A stretch of DNA of 64,000 bases from Siphonodentalium dalli (Eukaryota > Mollusca > Scaphopoda > Gadilida > Siphonodentaliidae): NCBI GenBank assembly GCA_032622095.1, contig CP136065.1:218904151-218968150 (forward strand), read 5' to 3'. The translations under genes and the position numbers were made by a program. Position 1 is the first letter of the stretch; every line of letters starts with the position of its first letter. Of the stretch, positions 10,610 to 22,300 are shown one piece after another. Under the pieces are notes generated by a model. That model saw only the letters and a program-made list of their open reading frames with translations. It did no database searches and was not told where the DNA came from.

Positions 10610-11395
10610 TTAACCCTTTCATGACAGGAGCTTCCTGAACTTTTTCCCAAACCCTGTGCCAATGCATTCTCTTATATATGCGAGTCTCCCATAGGGAGCC
10701 TCACATATATAAGAGAATACATTGGCCTGACAATATTTACTTTAAAGGATTACTCTGGTCCAGATTTTTTTATCGTTATCGATCGCCGCTAATCCACTGA
10801 GCATGGTGCCGATTTTTTTTTTAGATAGGCCGCCCGTAACTGAAGTTATGCCGATTTAATTAATTTTATTCCATTATGGATTATGCAGTCTGAATAGTTA
10901 ATGTTCCCTCATGTTACGTCACATGAGGGACTACTAGCGCAGTGTCAAACTTGAAAGGTTGACGCAAGTGGCTTTTATCTAACAATGGTAATCAATAACA
11001 GATACAGAAATGGCTGGACTATCAGAGCTGAAAATTTGTATATAGAGGTAATTTGACCCGGAAAATATTATTAGATAGGTCCCGTTTACATCAGGTTGTC
11101 TTAAAAGGCACTAATTAATCAAATAAAATCATAAATAATAATGTATAATCTGGTCGGTGAAAATTTAAACATGGGGGTAAATTGACCCATAGCCTGTCAA
11201 GAGTTAGATGCTGTTGATAAAAAAAATCCAGAGTAATCCTTTAACATTGTAAGCCAGTGCATTCTCTTATATATGCGATGCTCCCTATGGGAGACTCGCA
11301 TATATAAGAGAATTCAATGCAGGGCACAGGGTCTTTTATGCTGCACCAGCCCAGCTCCTGTCATGAACCCCAAGCTCCCGTCATGAATGGGTTAA
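10610..11395. mobile_element. F1a MITE split by a nested element
   Basis: TTAACCCTTTCATGACAGGA on the left and 'gtcatgaatgggttaa' on the right. The two F1 hairpins sit on either side of the insertion at 10742-11244, which interrupts the 'caatatttac...ttgtaagcc' spacer seen intact in other copies. Confidence 0.8.
10742..11244. mobile_element. Nested TTAA-flanked element (TTAAAGGATTACTCTGG ends)
   Basis: Starts TTAAAGGATTACTCTGGTCC and ends 'atccagagtaatcctttaa'. Terminal inverted repeats of about 20 bp plus TTAA on both sides suggest TTAA-targeted (piggyBac-like) insertion. No coding capacity seen. Confidence 0.75.
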
Positions 11396-11413
11396 CTCCA
11401 TGATCATAGAAGT

Positions 11414-11724
11414 TAGATTGATTGATTGGGGTTTAATGTCGCTTTCAGCAACTAAGGCTATATCATGACATTGCTGGTTTTACTGGTGGAGGAAATCCGC
11501 ACACTTACGGCTAATCTAACAGTGATTTTAATGGCTGATAAACTCGTCGACCATGTGCGGCAAACCACTGGCCATCGGCGAGTAACTGGCAACTCCACCA
11601 GATAAAGATTTCGAGTTACAAAGTCCACGATGGAAACATGTGGATTTGAACCCTTATCGCCAGCGATGGAGGGCAAAACGGCTTAGAGTGGTACCCCTAA
11701 CCGATTGAGCCACCGATGCCCCCG
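11414..11724 (-). mobile_element. tRNA-derived SINE
   Basis: On the minus strand the head reads GGTGGCTCAATCGGTTAGGG (A-box-like), followed by GGGTTCAAATCC (B-box-like) about 55 nt later, then a tRNA-unrelated body and a short 'caatcaatc'-type tail at the low-coordinate end. These are internal RNA polymerase III promoter elements of a retroposed tRNA relative, not a functional tRNA. Confidence 0.7.
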
Positions 11725-11818
11725 AACACAGAAGTTAGAAAATAAACCTGCTATAATTTATATTCTGAGTGGTTTAAAACTAACTTGGTGAGAAAAATTA
11801 ACACCTCTGTACGAGACC

Positions 11819-12250
11819 AAGCCTTGAAATAGTGTCTGTTATTTGCAGAATGAGGTCCCCAGAGGGTGAATTTAGTGACGCTATCACATATGGTGGGCTA
11901 GCATCACCAAATTCACCCTCTTGGGACCTCATTCTGCTTAGGCCTCAACTGCTATGGGAGACCTAGGGTCAGTATGAAGTTCCCCAGTTGAAGTTAGTGA
12001 TGTTCACCCATTAGTCACCTCAATTATGCATTTTATCTTCTGCAAATTAGGGGACATAGAAACTAAACAGAAGGAAAAAGTAACTAAAAACAATGTTAAT
12101 TTGAGACTAATTGATACTTCCGAGAAGATGAGTACTAAGCAGAATGAGGTTCCCAGAGGGTGAATTTAGTGATGCTAGCAGGATAGTGTCAGTAAATTCA
12201 CCCTTTGGGGACCTCATTCTGGAAATGACAGACACACTATTTCAAGGTTT
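11819..12250. mobile_element. F2 foldback element (long form)
   Basis: Ends 'aagccttgaaatagtgtctg' and 'cactatttcaaggttt'. Two hairpins flank a spacer containing 'aggggacatagaaactaaac' that is shared with the copies at 28426 and 58460. Confidence 0.8.
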
Positions 12251-12576
12251 GTATGAGACTGAAGCTCAAATCACAGCATATGGACTGCCTTTTTTTTTGG
12301 CCGGCTGCCGGAAGTATTTGAAGAATAATTGAGTATTAATTTGTTTCAGTAAAAAATTACAACTCCGTGGCTACGAAATGTTGACAATGGTAGTGATCTC
12401 GGCTAAATTATTTGCTCATTACATTCTACCTTTATGTTTGATGCTCAATTGTGTACTCTCAGGTGCCTAATAATCGTGATGGGTGGGGATTTAGGCTGAA
12501 ATTAATAATAGTGATGGCAATTTCACTCTTTGTCTCAATGACAAATAATAGTGATCGTTTGGGAATTTTCTGCAGT

Positions 12577-12682
12577 GAGAGCTTTCTGATGAATGGCAAC
12601 AAGCCATATTTCCGACTAAATCCTGAAAGTTACCCATAATTCTGCTGTGGTTAAGGAGTCGATTATTTAGAGCATTACTGTA
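12577..12682. mobile_element. F3 foldback element, right half only
   Basis: Matches the right arm of F3 from the 'gagagctttctgatgaatgg' centre to 'agagcattactgta'. The left arm is missing. Confidence 0.75.
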
Positions 12683-12786
12683 TGCTAGTTGTCACCTCTC
12701 CCCTTTTACTGTGTGTTTTCATCAGTACATACAAGGTAAAAAGAGAAGGCATACATCAGAATTAACAACATGGTTGCTAATTTTGT

Positions 12787-12792
12787 TTTATT
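12787..12792 (-). promoter_or_regulatory. Candidate polyadenylation signal of TatD-like copy A
   Basis: AATAAA on the minus strand about 59 nt past the stop codon of the last exon. Position and sequence fit a polyadenylation signal; the region is AT-rich, so chance occurrence is possible. Confidence 0.45.
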
Positions 12793-12850
12793 CAATTCTA
12801 ATGTAAAATATTGTGTATATAAATAGGTAAAAAATGGGTGAAAAGTGCTA

Positions 12851-13305
12851 TCATCTTTTAAATAGTTCTAATAAATCATCCATTTTGACGAATTCCAGAA
12901 TCAGTAACAACCAAAGAACATAACATCCAGCAAAAATCACACCAATTACAATGAGTAATTTCTCTAAATAATATTTATATTTTGAAGAAGGCACACATGT
13001 AGGCACTGTTTCGCTTGAGAATTTGAAAACTTTGTAAGAATTGTTGACTAATTTGATTGACAGTTCCGTAGGGTCCATTCCTTTTGCCCATGCAACAAAC
13101 TCCAGAAACGCAGGTAATCCACATGGTTCACTCCTCTTGGCAGATGTATATGTATCGTGAACATTGCGAGCTTCAGGGGTTGGATCAAAACGTGACTTTA
13201 CGTCTTTTCCATAACTGGGTAAATAGAACGTTGTCCGAGATCCAAGCATTAGTTGATCGTCTGGAATCAACTTGATCCATTCTGCATCTGTTTTTCCAAC
13301 ATAAC
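12851..13305 (-). CDS. TatD-like copy A, last exon
   Basis: Acceptor TTTTCCAG, entry codon G|GT. Encodes GYVGKTDAEWIKLIPDDQLM, the GSRTTFYLPS segment in place of the catalytic ETDAPY-type motif, and the family's terminal helix (GMDPTELSIKLVNNSYKVFK). About 20 residues later comes a strongly hydrophobic run (LLIVIGVIFAGCYVLWLLLI) near the C terminus, then FVKMDDLLELFKR and TGA. A single near-terminal membrane segment suggests a tail-anchored topology, which is unusual for TatD proteins. Confidence 0.8.
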
Positions 13306-16300
13306 CTGGAAAATGATTATAATGTAAGTCATTCATTCATGGTCAGTTTTTTCATAACATTGTTATTAAAGATATAGTCAGGGTTTCAGACCTCTGGCTA
13401 CAACAAATTTTAAACAGACATGGCTCATTCGAAAATCAAAAAAAATTTCTACGTAATTTCGACCGACAGATACGATAGGTCGATAAATAACATTTTCAAT
13501 AGAAAATACATATTCCCTAATAAGATACTTACACACTGAACTACATGGTATATTCATCTTTATTCACAAGAAAGGATTCTATGAGATCCGTTTAAAATTT
13601 ATTATTTTGGTACGAAATAGCTTAAGTACCTTTTGAATCATTTATTATTATGACGTAGCAGGTCAAGGTCATTTGTCCACTCGTTATGTATATAAGCAAG
13701 TGGACCCACAGTAAACGGCCTCTTTTTATCCTCTTACAAGATTCGAGGGGTGTGACCGAGCAGCGGGGAGGGAAAATCCCAATTTTGGAGGGACATGTTA
13801 GTTCAGTGTGTAAGTATCTTATTAGGGAATATGTATTTTCTATTGAAAATGTTATATTCCCATCAAAGATACGTTACACACTGAACTACATGGTAGAATC
13901 AACTCATAGGAGGAGGCTGCGAGGAATGAGATACTATGGTATTTTAGTTGAGAATAATTCTTTTGAACCTGCTGAGTTTTTTAGCAACAAATGGATCAAA
14001 AGGTACTGATTTGCAGATTTGATTGATGCTACCAGGTAGAGTGGAGAAAGTGGGAGAATAAGCCCAATGGCTGAAACTCTGCACCTCCCCCCTTTGGTTC
14101 TGAAGTCAGACAAACCTGTAATTGTGAAATCTCATATGCAGGTACATGCATGTGCCACCTCCTCCTTGGAGTAAGCTGGTTATATGCAGAAAGCATAGGT
14201 CACCCAGCGCCATGGTATGTGACTGAACGAACCAAGCTATCCCGACGTTTCGACACCAGAGGAAGGAAATCTATTGTTACCTGAATGGTCAATCTGGATG
14301 TAACACGAGGAAGTAGCAACTGTAAAGGCGATTAGAAACATACCACCAACTCATGTATGGTGAAGAAAACCCAGAGTTAAATAGCCACTGCATCATGCTT
14401 GTAAGGTCTGCGACCGACTGTCAGTAAATGTGCAACCCCAAATCGACAAACTGATCAAGGCGCAAAATAAGTATTTTCTGACTGACCGTCAAATGACAGT
14501 ATTTTACTTCAGTTAATAAATACACCCGACAGAGGCCATGCATATTCCGTCGGTCAATGCCCCTGATCGGAATTTACTTTAAGGCTGGAAACTGGTAACA
14601 AAAACCCCAGGTAACTAAGTCGATCAAGAGCGTTAAATGACTTGGAAAGTCCCAAAATGTTTTCTGGTATCGAAACAATCGAGAAGAAAAAGTTCGGAGA
14701 GTCCTGAGTTATAAACTACTTCCACAGCCTGTCAATCCAATAGTGTATGCAGTTACATGTACACATGATTGAAAGGAATACTTTGCAGTCTGCATGTAAC
14801 TTATTAGAAAATGTGTAGAAGGAGGAGACCCATCGTGATGGAACTACTCCAAACAATCTGAAAGAAAGAACAAGCCATGGATGATTAAGGTCTAAAAACA
14901 ACCAGAATGTTGATAACAAGAAGATTGTATCTTCTTGTTATTCACTGATTGTTCTTAACAGATGAAGGGCCCGGGTCCATGAGCTGTGTGTAGCTCACCT
15001 CATCCACCAAGGCAAAAGTACACAGCAATGCCCAAAGCAACCGACCACCCAACCACAGCAGAACCACGGCAACCCTCCAGGACCCAACCGGAAACACAGC
15101 CCGACGCCACCCATCGGAAAGCTCTCGTCGAGAGCCCCCCGATGAACAGCAACAAACCACACCACCGACCAAATCCCGAAAAACCACCAACAACTCCGCC
15201 GCGGCCAAGCGGCCAAACACCCCGAGCACCACTGTACAGAAGGGCACATTTTACTGAAGACCAATCACATGTGTGTATGGTCGGACGGTTGTCTGCCGCT
15301 CATACAGCGAGGACCCGGACCCTAGTTCCTCCCCGCGAGCAGAGACTCTGTCGCCAACAATGATTGCCTCATGTGCGCCGTTAGACGAATAGCTCGTCTG
15401 TTGTGTAGTAATTCAAGACAGCCTGTCAAAAAAGGAGCACTGAGTACAGTAACGCCCAACTCCATCAAGCAGGGCATCAATGAGTTTTGTTGGCATGACG
15501 CAGGGCTAAAAGTTCTGAAATGCACCTGTTCCCATGGAACATGTTATTACCTACCATACCCGCCACCCCAGAAGATTGCGCGAGTTCAATTGTCTATATC
15601 GTAACCCGATAAGCGAACCCAAACTGTAAAGCCATAATATTGAGCGCGAATAGATCTAATCCTGGTACTACAGGGAAAGCTCATTGGGATTGTCCTAAGG
15701 CTGTAGAGTCAAAAGATGATGAATGTTCTACGCAAAGAGAAATATGATTCCCAACTTGGTTCGCAGAAAAAACCCAGCCCAACACCGAGTGATGCTCGCA
15801 AAATCTTAGAAGGAATCCAAGGCTTGGTGTTATGCCCCATGGAACCGTAGTAAGGGTGAAAGATGATCTGTGTAAATTTACCACTAGAAGAATCGAACGG
15901 TCACCCATAAACAAAGGACAATGCTAATCAGTGACAGGTGGAAAGGTAATAAGTATGAGCCCAGGTAAAACCGCATGAAAAAACAAATTGAGTGTCTGTT
16001 AAAAGTCTCTGCCCCGGCCGATGACTGCACTATGTTCACTGTTATAGACAGCACCCGAGATTACCCGGCATTAGACGGCGCGCTGTCTGGTGGCCCAGTG
16101 TTCGGTCCCCCCTCGAACCCCCCAGGACCCATATCCGAGGAGAGAAACTGCGTCTGCAACCCCTCGATGCCTTGCAATTAACTTAGTTCTTTGTTACAGA
16201 CAAGAAAAAGCAGCAAGAGCTCTTCGAAATCCAAGTGAGAATCAGGATTCGCGTTGGATGGCAAGTCGCCCTGTTAATCAGAAATGTAATCTAAATGTGG

Positions 16301-19300
16301 AATCGTCAGATCCAAGCAATGGATTTTGTTATCTTTAGAGTTAAAAACTGAATAAACAGGACTGTGTAAGCCTTGGAAGAGACATCGAGGAGTGATTAAT
16401 GAGCAGACTGATTCCCCCCTTAACCGGAGACAGCTTAAACCCTGACAGGAAGCAGAAGCATACAGTGTAGCCAGTAGGGCAGCGGCGACCTACTAGGTCA
16501 CGACACGAATCCAGAAACCTGACCAACAGGACGACACCACACTAGTGTTTCTAAATGCACACAATCTGCATTGAACTACATGTTGAATGGGCAGAGCAGT
16601 CAAATATACATAGAATGAACCGAAACTTTTAGATGACACGAGCCCAAGATCTGAGATATTACTCGATTCGAGTATCACCCCCCAAGACAGTGACTATGAA
16701 ACGCTACCGCCCCAGTGGCTACACTGGTACAACTTGCCTCCCGCCAAATAGCAAGCATTTGAAGGTCATGCAGAGTCCCGGGAAATGGTCTTAACAGCAA
16801 TTCCACCCGAGGGTAGACGCCAGGGAGCAACTTACCGTACTGACCCGGTTCAAAGCCCATGCCCGTGTTTAAGCCCACCCATATATATTGGCCAAATTCC
16901 ATACACAGGGGTATATTCGTGTTTAAGCCCACCCCAAATTTTGTTCAATTTCAGCAGTGGTAAGTAAGTATTTGTTAATGATACTCCCCAAATAAATAAT
17001 TCCAAGAAGTATATTCACAAACGATCGGTGACGGCGAGAATGCCACGAAAAATGGAAAGTTATAATTCGTAGGTAAGTGATAATATTAAATGAAATACAA
17101 TAAAGTGAATCTTAAATTCACATTTCTTTATTCAATTATACTTCCCTGGGGAAACCAAACGTTTAACAGACATAAAATACAACACACTTGCTAACAGCGT
17201 ATAGCTTTAAAAGCCATGTGCGGCTATGCGCGTGCAATACTTTTAAGTTTAATCAAAGCACACCTGTTCCAACTACAGTACCGGTACTGTAAAAACATAT
17301 TTTTCGTGTTCAGTGACAACGTAGACCTGTGTGTTCCTACATGTGGCCAAACACAAAGAACTGGCCTCTTGGTTATGTAAACACACAGTGGGTATCATAA
17401 TGGAGCAGAAGGGGGACTTGTCAATTAACAAAAATGTCTTCCAAACTGCGTCAACTTTATTCACTCGAAACCAAAATATTCAAACACGTGCTTTTGTATA
17501 CGTTTTTTTTTTATACGTTTTAGCATTCGGCAAACCTCATCAGATTCCGTCACCGTTTGCCCCCAGAGGTCACAGGTCGAGGAGTTCAGAATGCCGTTTT
17601 ATTAGAAATACAACTGCCTTGTCAGTGCTGTTAAATAATTACACTCACTGGCTTTTGTTAAACATGCAATTAGTCGCCATTGTAACATCCTCTATGTAGA
17701 CAATGGATCACGAATAAAGCGCCGGGCTTATTGTTTTTTCTAATCGGATTAAATCTGAACATTGATATAAACTATAGTCAGACTATAGATAACCCACATT
17801 GCCGCTTACATAATAACCAGGGCATTCCTGACTCCAAGCATGCACTTTGACGGCTGTCAGTCAAGACTACTTACATAATAGTGTCATTTTAACATGGGAA
17901 TGTTGTCCAATAAAACTACAAGACTTGAAGTGTTATTATAATATTTTAATATTCACATTTAATTGAAAAAATTCCCAAATAATTTCTTAGGATTTTTGGT
18001 TTGCATTTTTGCAAAGGGCCATATCCGAGTTTAAGCCCACTTGGATTTTTGAGCTCAAATAAAACAAAGGCCCCCTGGGCCTAAACGCGGGTCAGTACAG
18101 TACTTGGAAATTTTGATTATCAAATAAATAGCCTCACATGGACATGATGAGATAGTATTTTGTTCTCAATCTCATAAAAAGTTGACATAAAATTCATACC
18201 AAATTGCATGGCTATTATCCAAGTTTGGATGGCAAATTGTGATGCGATACCAATTAAGTTGCTCCCTAGGAGGCTGACAGATTTTGTACATCGCACATGC
18301 TTGTGAAAGGGATGTGGGAGGACGAAATCTGAGGTAGGATCCAGCAGGAGCAGGCGAGCATGGTCGGATCCGTGAACACTGGAACCCACCCTCGGAACAG
18401 TATGGCGTCTGGCTACAGTGAATTCAATGGTGAAGTATGCGGCTGGGCCACCTCAAGGTCCGCATGGAACGAGGAATTGGATTAGCCTGAACCTGCTTGA
18501 CAATGGGGTTACTGAAACCGAGGCCACACGAGGAAGAAAATAGCCTGTGGTATGACCAGTTACATGTATAAGGATCAGGAAAGGGACCCAAAAATTTACC
18601 ATGAAATTAGGTGACTGATGCTTCACATTATTATTTGTGAAATTGTGTCATATTGATCTGACAAAAAAGTTATTTTGTTGGCAAACAATCTCAATGTAAT
18701 GTAAATTATTTCATAGTGAACTATGAGCAAAGAAAAACCACACTAATGAGTTAATTCATAGATAAACGAAAAGGGACCCAAACCTGATCCCTAATTTTGC
18801 TACATATGTCAACATGAAACAGATTTGTGAGTGACAATTTCAGAATTTTGACGTAAACAAAACGAATGTTGTCACGTGCCAATTTCAACATAAACAAAGT
18901 TAAAAACCAATGTTGTCTCACTGGTTGAATGTTCTAATACTTACATTCTAAAACCACAAGAAACAGAGATAACATAACAACTGTGCTGTATAGGCATTGT
19001 CCCAGAAAGTTCAACACATGAACCGCTGCATATAAACAGACGAAGTGCAATTCCGAAATTAATTCCGAATTCTAAACCACGTGTTCCGAAACCGGAAGTT
19101 GGGAAATTACCCACAATTTTCAACAGAACAATATAATTTTTTTATTTTATTTGCGTTAAAACAAATAAAACAGGGAAATTGAATGAAATTGTCACTCTGA
19201 TATTAATTTAATAATTATTGTGTCGTTTCCAAAATTGAACCGATGTCACAACAAGTTAAAAAATGTGGAACGGAATTGTTAAAAGAAGCCGACAATAATA

Positions 19301-22300
19301 TGTGGTTTCATTTCTCATAGCGTTAGTTTTTACTTCCCTTCGAATCTTGTCACAAGAGAAAAAGAAGTTGTTTACTGTGGGTCCACTTGCTTATATACAT
19401 AACGAGTGGACAAATGACCTTGACCTGCTACGTCATAATAATAAATGATTCAAAAGGTACTTAAGCTATTTCGTACCAAAATAATAAATTTTAAACGGAT
19501 CTCATAGAATCCTTTCTTGTGAATAAAGATGAATATACCATGTAGTTCAGTGTGTAACGTATCTTTGATGGGAATATAAACGAACTATTGGTATACCGGC
19601 TTCATATAATCTGAGAAACACTTGTCAAAGTCATAGCCATTTTTCATCAGTTTTCAACTTTTCACCAGAAGTCAGTTAAACGCTCTTTATTGCTACCATA
19701 TCAGGAATAATATACCACGGAACGCTCTTTTCTGTTCCATGTCACTTAAATGGCGTTTTTTTGTTTGGGACCCAAACACCGTATTCACAGTTGTATTTTT
19801 CATTACTTATTTTTGGGTTACATAATGCTCGTAGAAAGGTAGATATTTATCGACCTATTTCGATACTGAGAAAAATTCAAAAGCAAATAATATTATGTGT
19901 ATTTTTGAGCGCAAACCACCATGTGGCTTTAACTAGATGTGAGACTGTCCCAATGGGACAAAGGATACCCTGGCAATGCAATTGGGCTACATATTAAACA
20001 ATTTTTTTCTTAAAAACAAACAAACACAAAAAACAACACAAGGAATACAAGCTGGGACAAAATTATGCTAAAAAGTTTTAAAAAGGGGGATAACTCCGCT
20101 AAGCGGTTTACACTAAATGTACCCCTAACGACCACAGCACCATATCCCCCAATAACAAACACACCCACTACATTCATTTCTTATATTTATATAGCTTTTT
20201 GATGATTTATTCCCATAAACTGAGTGTATTGTTATTTATTTTCACAAAATGGCCAATAATTTGAGACTAGCCCACTAGCACATTAAGTCAGCCCGATATA
20301 AGATTTCCAAACTCTTAGCTACGATAATGTGATCAATATATATATAACTGATTTCAGATGCAATTTGGCTGAACTTTGAAAAGCACGCCCAATTATTCAG
20401 CTGACCACTTTTTGTCAGATTAGGTCAACAATTTGTAACTTCCTGTTTGTGATAAACTAAAGAGATCTTTACATTACCCGGTATTGGGATGTAAACCGGG
20501 TGACCCAATTGGCAGTTGACCAATCACCAAACAGGATTTAGTGTATCGCATACAGGCTATGTAAATAATACCTGTTAATCCTATGTAGTAACCATTCTTT
20601 ATATAAGCCGTCACATCTTCTTTACCTCTCAAACATTTATTAATTATGACTGGAGGTAGATTCTTGTATTTCTTTAGTGTTGAAATGACGTCCTCATGGG
20701 CTTTGTCTCCATAAACGAACAAAGGCTTCCGTAACTCACATGCAAGTTCTATCTGTAACCAAGAAATAATTACATGTGTTAAATAAATAATGAATAATGG
20801 AGAGATAGTTTCAATATTATAGTCTTGTTTTCATAAGAACATGCTAAACATATATGTGTACAGTAATGCCCGAAGTATATGACCCTTTAACCACAGCAGA
20901 ATTATGGGAAATTTTTCAGGATTTAGTCGGAAATATGGCTTGTTGCCATTCATTGGAAAGCTCTCACCGAGAGCTTTCCGATGAATGGCAGCAAGCCATA
21001 TTTCCGATTAAATTCTGAAAAATTTCCCATAATTCTGCTGTGGTTTAGGGGTCGATTATTTAGGATATTAGTGTACAACATAATGCATGGTTGATCAAAA
21101 TGTAGGAATGGTTGAAGATAATAACCCCATGACCTAGCCTGAGTTTAGTGTGCCTGTCATTTGCAGAATGAGGTCCCCAGAGGGTGAATTAAGTGACGCT
21201 AACCCGCATAGCAGGCTAGATTCACTAAATTTACCCTCTGTGGACCTCATTCTGTTTCTGATTCTCATATTCTCTGGAAGTTTCTTTATTATCAATTTTC
21301 TATAGAAACTTCTTCACAAAGATTCTATTTCTTTTTTAGTTTAGTTTCTCTATATCTCCAAATTGGCAGACGACACATTGCATAATCGAGGGTCCTTTTG
21401 TGAACTTCAATCTGAGTCTATGACTCCCATAGCAGATGGGGCCATGCAGAATGAGGTCCCAAGAGGGTGAATTTGGCTTTTCTAGCCCGCTATGTGGGAT
21501 AGCATCACTAAATTCACCCTCTGGGGACCTCATTCTGCATATAACAGGCACACTAAAATCAGGCTTGCCCATGACATCTGAACAGAGTTCTAACACAATG
21601 CGCTCATTTCTGGATGCCATTCAATCAATTGGTCTTCATCTCATGGTTTTGGGCACTAAATTTCCCAGGTTCACAAAACTGGCATTATGTTTCCAAGGTT
21701 CACCGAAACTGGTATTTAGATACCCATGTAACCCAGGTTTGGCTCATATATATAATACTAGCCGATGAGCCCGACGTTGTCCGGGCTATTCAAAAACCAA
21801 ATTTCAAGTCGATAGCTCTACCCGTTTGCGATATCTGGTCTGCGCATGCGCGAAGCTGGCGTCGCATGGGCTCGGCGACCCGATAAAATTCGTATCCGGG
21901 GCAAGATACATTCACATACCAAATTTCAAGTCGATAGCTCCACCCGTTTCCGAGATCTCGTCTGCGCATGTGCTGCACAGGCATCGCACAGGCTCGCCAA
22001 TACGACAACGACCACCGCCTGGTCAAACTACACACACATACCAAGTTTCGTCACGATCGGTCGAGAATCGTAGATTTGTATTAATGACAAACATACAGAC
22101 AAACAAACATACAGACAGAGGTCTTCAAAATATATATGAGACTAGCCGATGAGCCCGACGTTGTCCGGGCTATTCAAAAACCAAATTTCAAGTCGATAGC
22201 TATTCAAAAACCAAATTTCAAGTCGATAGCTCCACCCGTTTCCTAGATCTGGTCTGCGCATGCGCGAAGCTGGCGTCGCACGGGCTCGGCAACCCGATAA

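Larger units (their letters stand above)
13854..19578. mobile_element. Large element E2 (~5.7 kb) with ~42-bp terminal inverted repeats
   Basis: Left end 'tatattcccatcaaagatac' through 'cacactgaactacatggta'; right end 'accatgtagttcagtgtgta' through 'gtatctttgatgggaatata'. The interior has no long open frame and no transposase I can recognise. It has picked up a hypermutated F3 foldback (15026-15241) and a MITE (16836-18105), and its right end carries E1-like sequence (19368-19540). A related fragment may be 54581-57400, which starts 'cacactgaactatatgg' and has 'aggaggaggc' at a similar offset. Confidence 0.6.

Noticed and set aside
12144-12332. Small plus-strand proteins starting MRFPEGEF or MRSPEGEF (also at 21436, 39983 and 40687)
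   Set aside because: All are F2 hairpin arms read in the same frame; the palindrome gives similar frames on both strands.
13084-13275. 63-residue plus-strand frame
   Set aside because: Antisense shadow of the last TatD-like exon.
14942-15363. Overlapping GC-rich open frames on both strands
   Set aside because: T depletion in the hypermutated F3 copy removes stop codons; there is no domain and no splice support.
21768-21800. Hammerhead ribozyme candidate ('ccgatgagcccgacgttgtc' then 'cgggc')
   Set aside because: Resembles the CUGAUGA core plus stem II, but has C for the invariant U and lacks the GAAA after the stem. It recurs at 22144 with the same defects, so I do not call it.
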